The notes under the pieces: model-generated
Databases searched by the model: none
What the model saw: only the letters and a program-made list of their open reading frames with translations
Told to the model about the DNA's origin: nothing
Position numbers and translations under genes: made by a program
NCBI GenBank assembly: GCA_015711895.1
Contig: JACVJH010000220.1
Coordinates: 1 to 7,076, forward strand
Source of the DNA: Candidatus Solincola tengchongensis
Lineage (GTDB): Bacteria > Actinomycetota > Geothermincolia > Geothermincolales > RBG-13-55-18
Direction of reading: 5' to 3'
DNA: 7,076 nucleotides
In this document: piece by piece, positions 6,309-7,076 of the stretch
How positions within the stretch are numbered: the first letter of the stretch is position 1
Layout: each line of letters opens with the position of its first letter

Positions 6309-6755
6309 CTATATGTAATACATGGCCCGAGATCCGTTCTCCATCCCTTCCTGCATGACCACCAGGTCGGCGAGGGTCTTTCCGGCAAGTACCTCCCGCA
6401 TCGAACTGGTTACCTCCTCCCAGACCAACCGGGTGGCGCAATCGTCCGCCCGGTTGCAGTAGCTCCTGCTGGACACGCACTCCACCATACTTAACTCACC
6501 GATGCAGGCCTCCACTATCTCCAGGAGGTCTATCCGCTCCGGGGGGCGAGCGAGCATGAAACCGCCCTTCGCCCCCCGCGCGCTGCGCACCAATCCCGCC
6601 CTGCGGAGCAGGATGAACACCTGTCCCAGGTACCGCTCGGAGAGCCCTTGGCGGGCGGCCACCTCACGCAGGAGCACGGGACGGCTTTCGCCGCCGTGCA
6701 GCGCGAGGTCGAGCATGGCCCTCATCCCGTAGCGCGCCTTGGTGGGCATGCGCAT
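6309..6755 (-). CDS. Rrf2-family transcriptional regulator, IscR-like
   Basis: Winged helix-turn-helix regulator of the Rrf2 family, which includes IscR (Fe-S status), NsrR (nitric oxide) and CymR (cysteine). 148 residues from ATG 6755. The N-terminus MRMPTKARYGMRAMLDLALH matches the family opening. The helix-turn-helix with LLREVAARQGLSERYLGQVF is followed by the wing GLVRSARGAKGGFML. Three cysteines, Cys93, Cys100 and Cys106 (ECVSSRSYCNRADDC), with Arg-Leu-Val-Trp behind them, form the likely Fe-S ligand set; IscR has C-x5-C-x5-C and here the first gap is six. The start is chosen because AGAGGT lies 7 nt upstream and the family normally begins with M-(R/K)-x-(S/P)-T-K; an upstream GTG at 6764 is possible. 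Its ribosome site sits right at the desulfurase stop codon, so the two genes are translationally close. Likely target: its own operon, whose promoter is outside the window. Confidence 0.92.
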   Translation of the reverse strand: MRMPTKARYGMRAMLDLALHGGESRPVLLREVAARQGLSERYLGQVFILLRRAGLVRSARGAKGGFMLARPPERIDLLEIVEACIGELSMVECVSSRSYCNRADDCATRLVWEEVTSSMREVLAGKTLADLVVMQEGMENGSRAMYYI

Positions 6756-6762
6756 GTCCCGC

Positions 6763-6768
6763 ACCTCT
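6763..6768 (-). promoter_or_regulatory. Ribosome binding site of the Rrf2 regulator, abutting the desulfurase stop codon
   Basis: AGAGGT on the minus strand, 7 nt before ATG 6755-6753. Its first base is the last base of the upstream TGA stop (6770-6768). It selects the ATG over the GTG at 6764, which this motif overlaps. Confidence 0.6.
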
Positions 6769-7076
6769 CAGGTCACCAGCACCGGCCGGCGGCGGCCGGA
6801 GATCCTCCTGATCCTCTCCACGATCCCCGGCAGCACCCGTATGACGTGTTGTATATCCTCCTCGGTGGTGTAGCGACCAAGGGAAAAACGCAGGCTGCAC
6901 TGGGCGAGCCGCGGGGGGACACCCATGGCCAGGAGCACATGGGAGGGCTCCACGGAGCCCGAGGTGCAGGCTGATCCCGTGGACACGGCCACGCCCTCCA
7001 TGTCCAGCGCCAGGAGGAGCGACTCGCCGTCCGCGCCCTCGAAGCTCAGGTTCAGGATGTGGGGAAGGGGGGTCTC
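6768..7076 (-). CDS. nifS: Cysteine desulfurase, NifS/IscS type, C-terminal fragment (5' end outside window)
   Basis: PLP enzyme that removes sulfur from cysteine as an enzyme-bound persulfide and supplies Fe-S assembly and tRNA thiolation. Only the last 102 residues are present; the frame is open to the right edge. Visible family features: LPHILNLSFEGADGESLLLALD, then the active-site loop VSTGSACTSG with the catalytic Cys encoded at 6968-6966, then EPSHVLLAMG, and the terminal SLRFSLGRYTTEEDI. The SACTSGSVEPS loop is the long group I (NifS/IscS) form, not the group II SufS form. Full-length members have about 380-400 residues, so roughly three quarters lies outside. The stop abuts the ribosome site of the Rrf2 gene, indicating one operon. 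Whether it is the housekeeping desulfurase or one dedicated to NadA (as with nifS near nad genes) cannot be decided here. Confidence 0.95.
   Translation of the reverse strand, partial: ETPLPHILNLSFEGADGESLLLALDMEGVAVSTGSACTSGSVEPSHVLLAMGVPPRLAQCSLRFSLGRYTTEEDIQHVIRVLPGIVERIRRISGRRRPVLVT

Overview
The window is GC-rich DNA in which every convincing gene lies on the minus strand. It suggests an anaerobic bacterium that uses selenocysteine. It encodes a selenocysteine formate dehydrogenase of the NuoG-fused type, the CoA-binding subunit of an ADP-forming acyl-CoA synthetase, a Rrf2-type Fe-S sensor/regulator, and the oxygen-sensitive Fe-S enzyme quinolinate synthase. This combination fits GC-rich anaerobes such as Moorella-like Firmicutes or the deep anaerobic Actinobacteriota and Chloroflexi, but the sequence alone does not fix the lineage.

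Layout in transcription order (right to left): (1) 7076-6768, the C-terminal end of a NifS/IscS cysteine desulfurase, cut by the window edge. (2) 6755-6309, a Rrf2-family regulator with a three-cysteine cluster motif. (3) 6259-5309, nadA. (4) 5239-4160, mnmA. These four are tightly spaced and look like one operon. Its theme would be sulfur mobilisation: the desulfurase can supply sulfur both for the NadA [4Fe-4S] cluster and for MnmA tRNA 2-thiolation, and the Rrf2 protein is a likely Fe-S-responsive controller. (5) 4159-3643, about 520 bases without a gene, holding an AT-rich palindrome at the mnmA stop and a larger inverted repeat that contains a tRNA T-arm look-alike. (6) 3642-2233, an ADP-forming acyl-CoA synthetase alpha subunit with no beta subunit next to it. 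(7) 2232-1556, about 680 bases without a convincing gene, beginning with two abutting perfect hairpins (probable terminator) and ending in the leader of the next gene. (8) 1555-1, the formate dehydrogenase catalytic subunit, truncated at the left edge.

The main point for a reader is that the formate dehydrogenase frame contains an in-frame TGA at 514-512, exactly at the catalytic selenocysteine position. The frame stays open and homologous after it to the end of the window. An SECIS-like hairpin with a GGUCU loop lies 18 nt downstream, at the same distance as in Escherichia coli fdhF. An ordinary gene caller would end this gene at the TGA. No clearly undescribed system was found; the less explained parts are the two intergenic regions.
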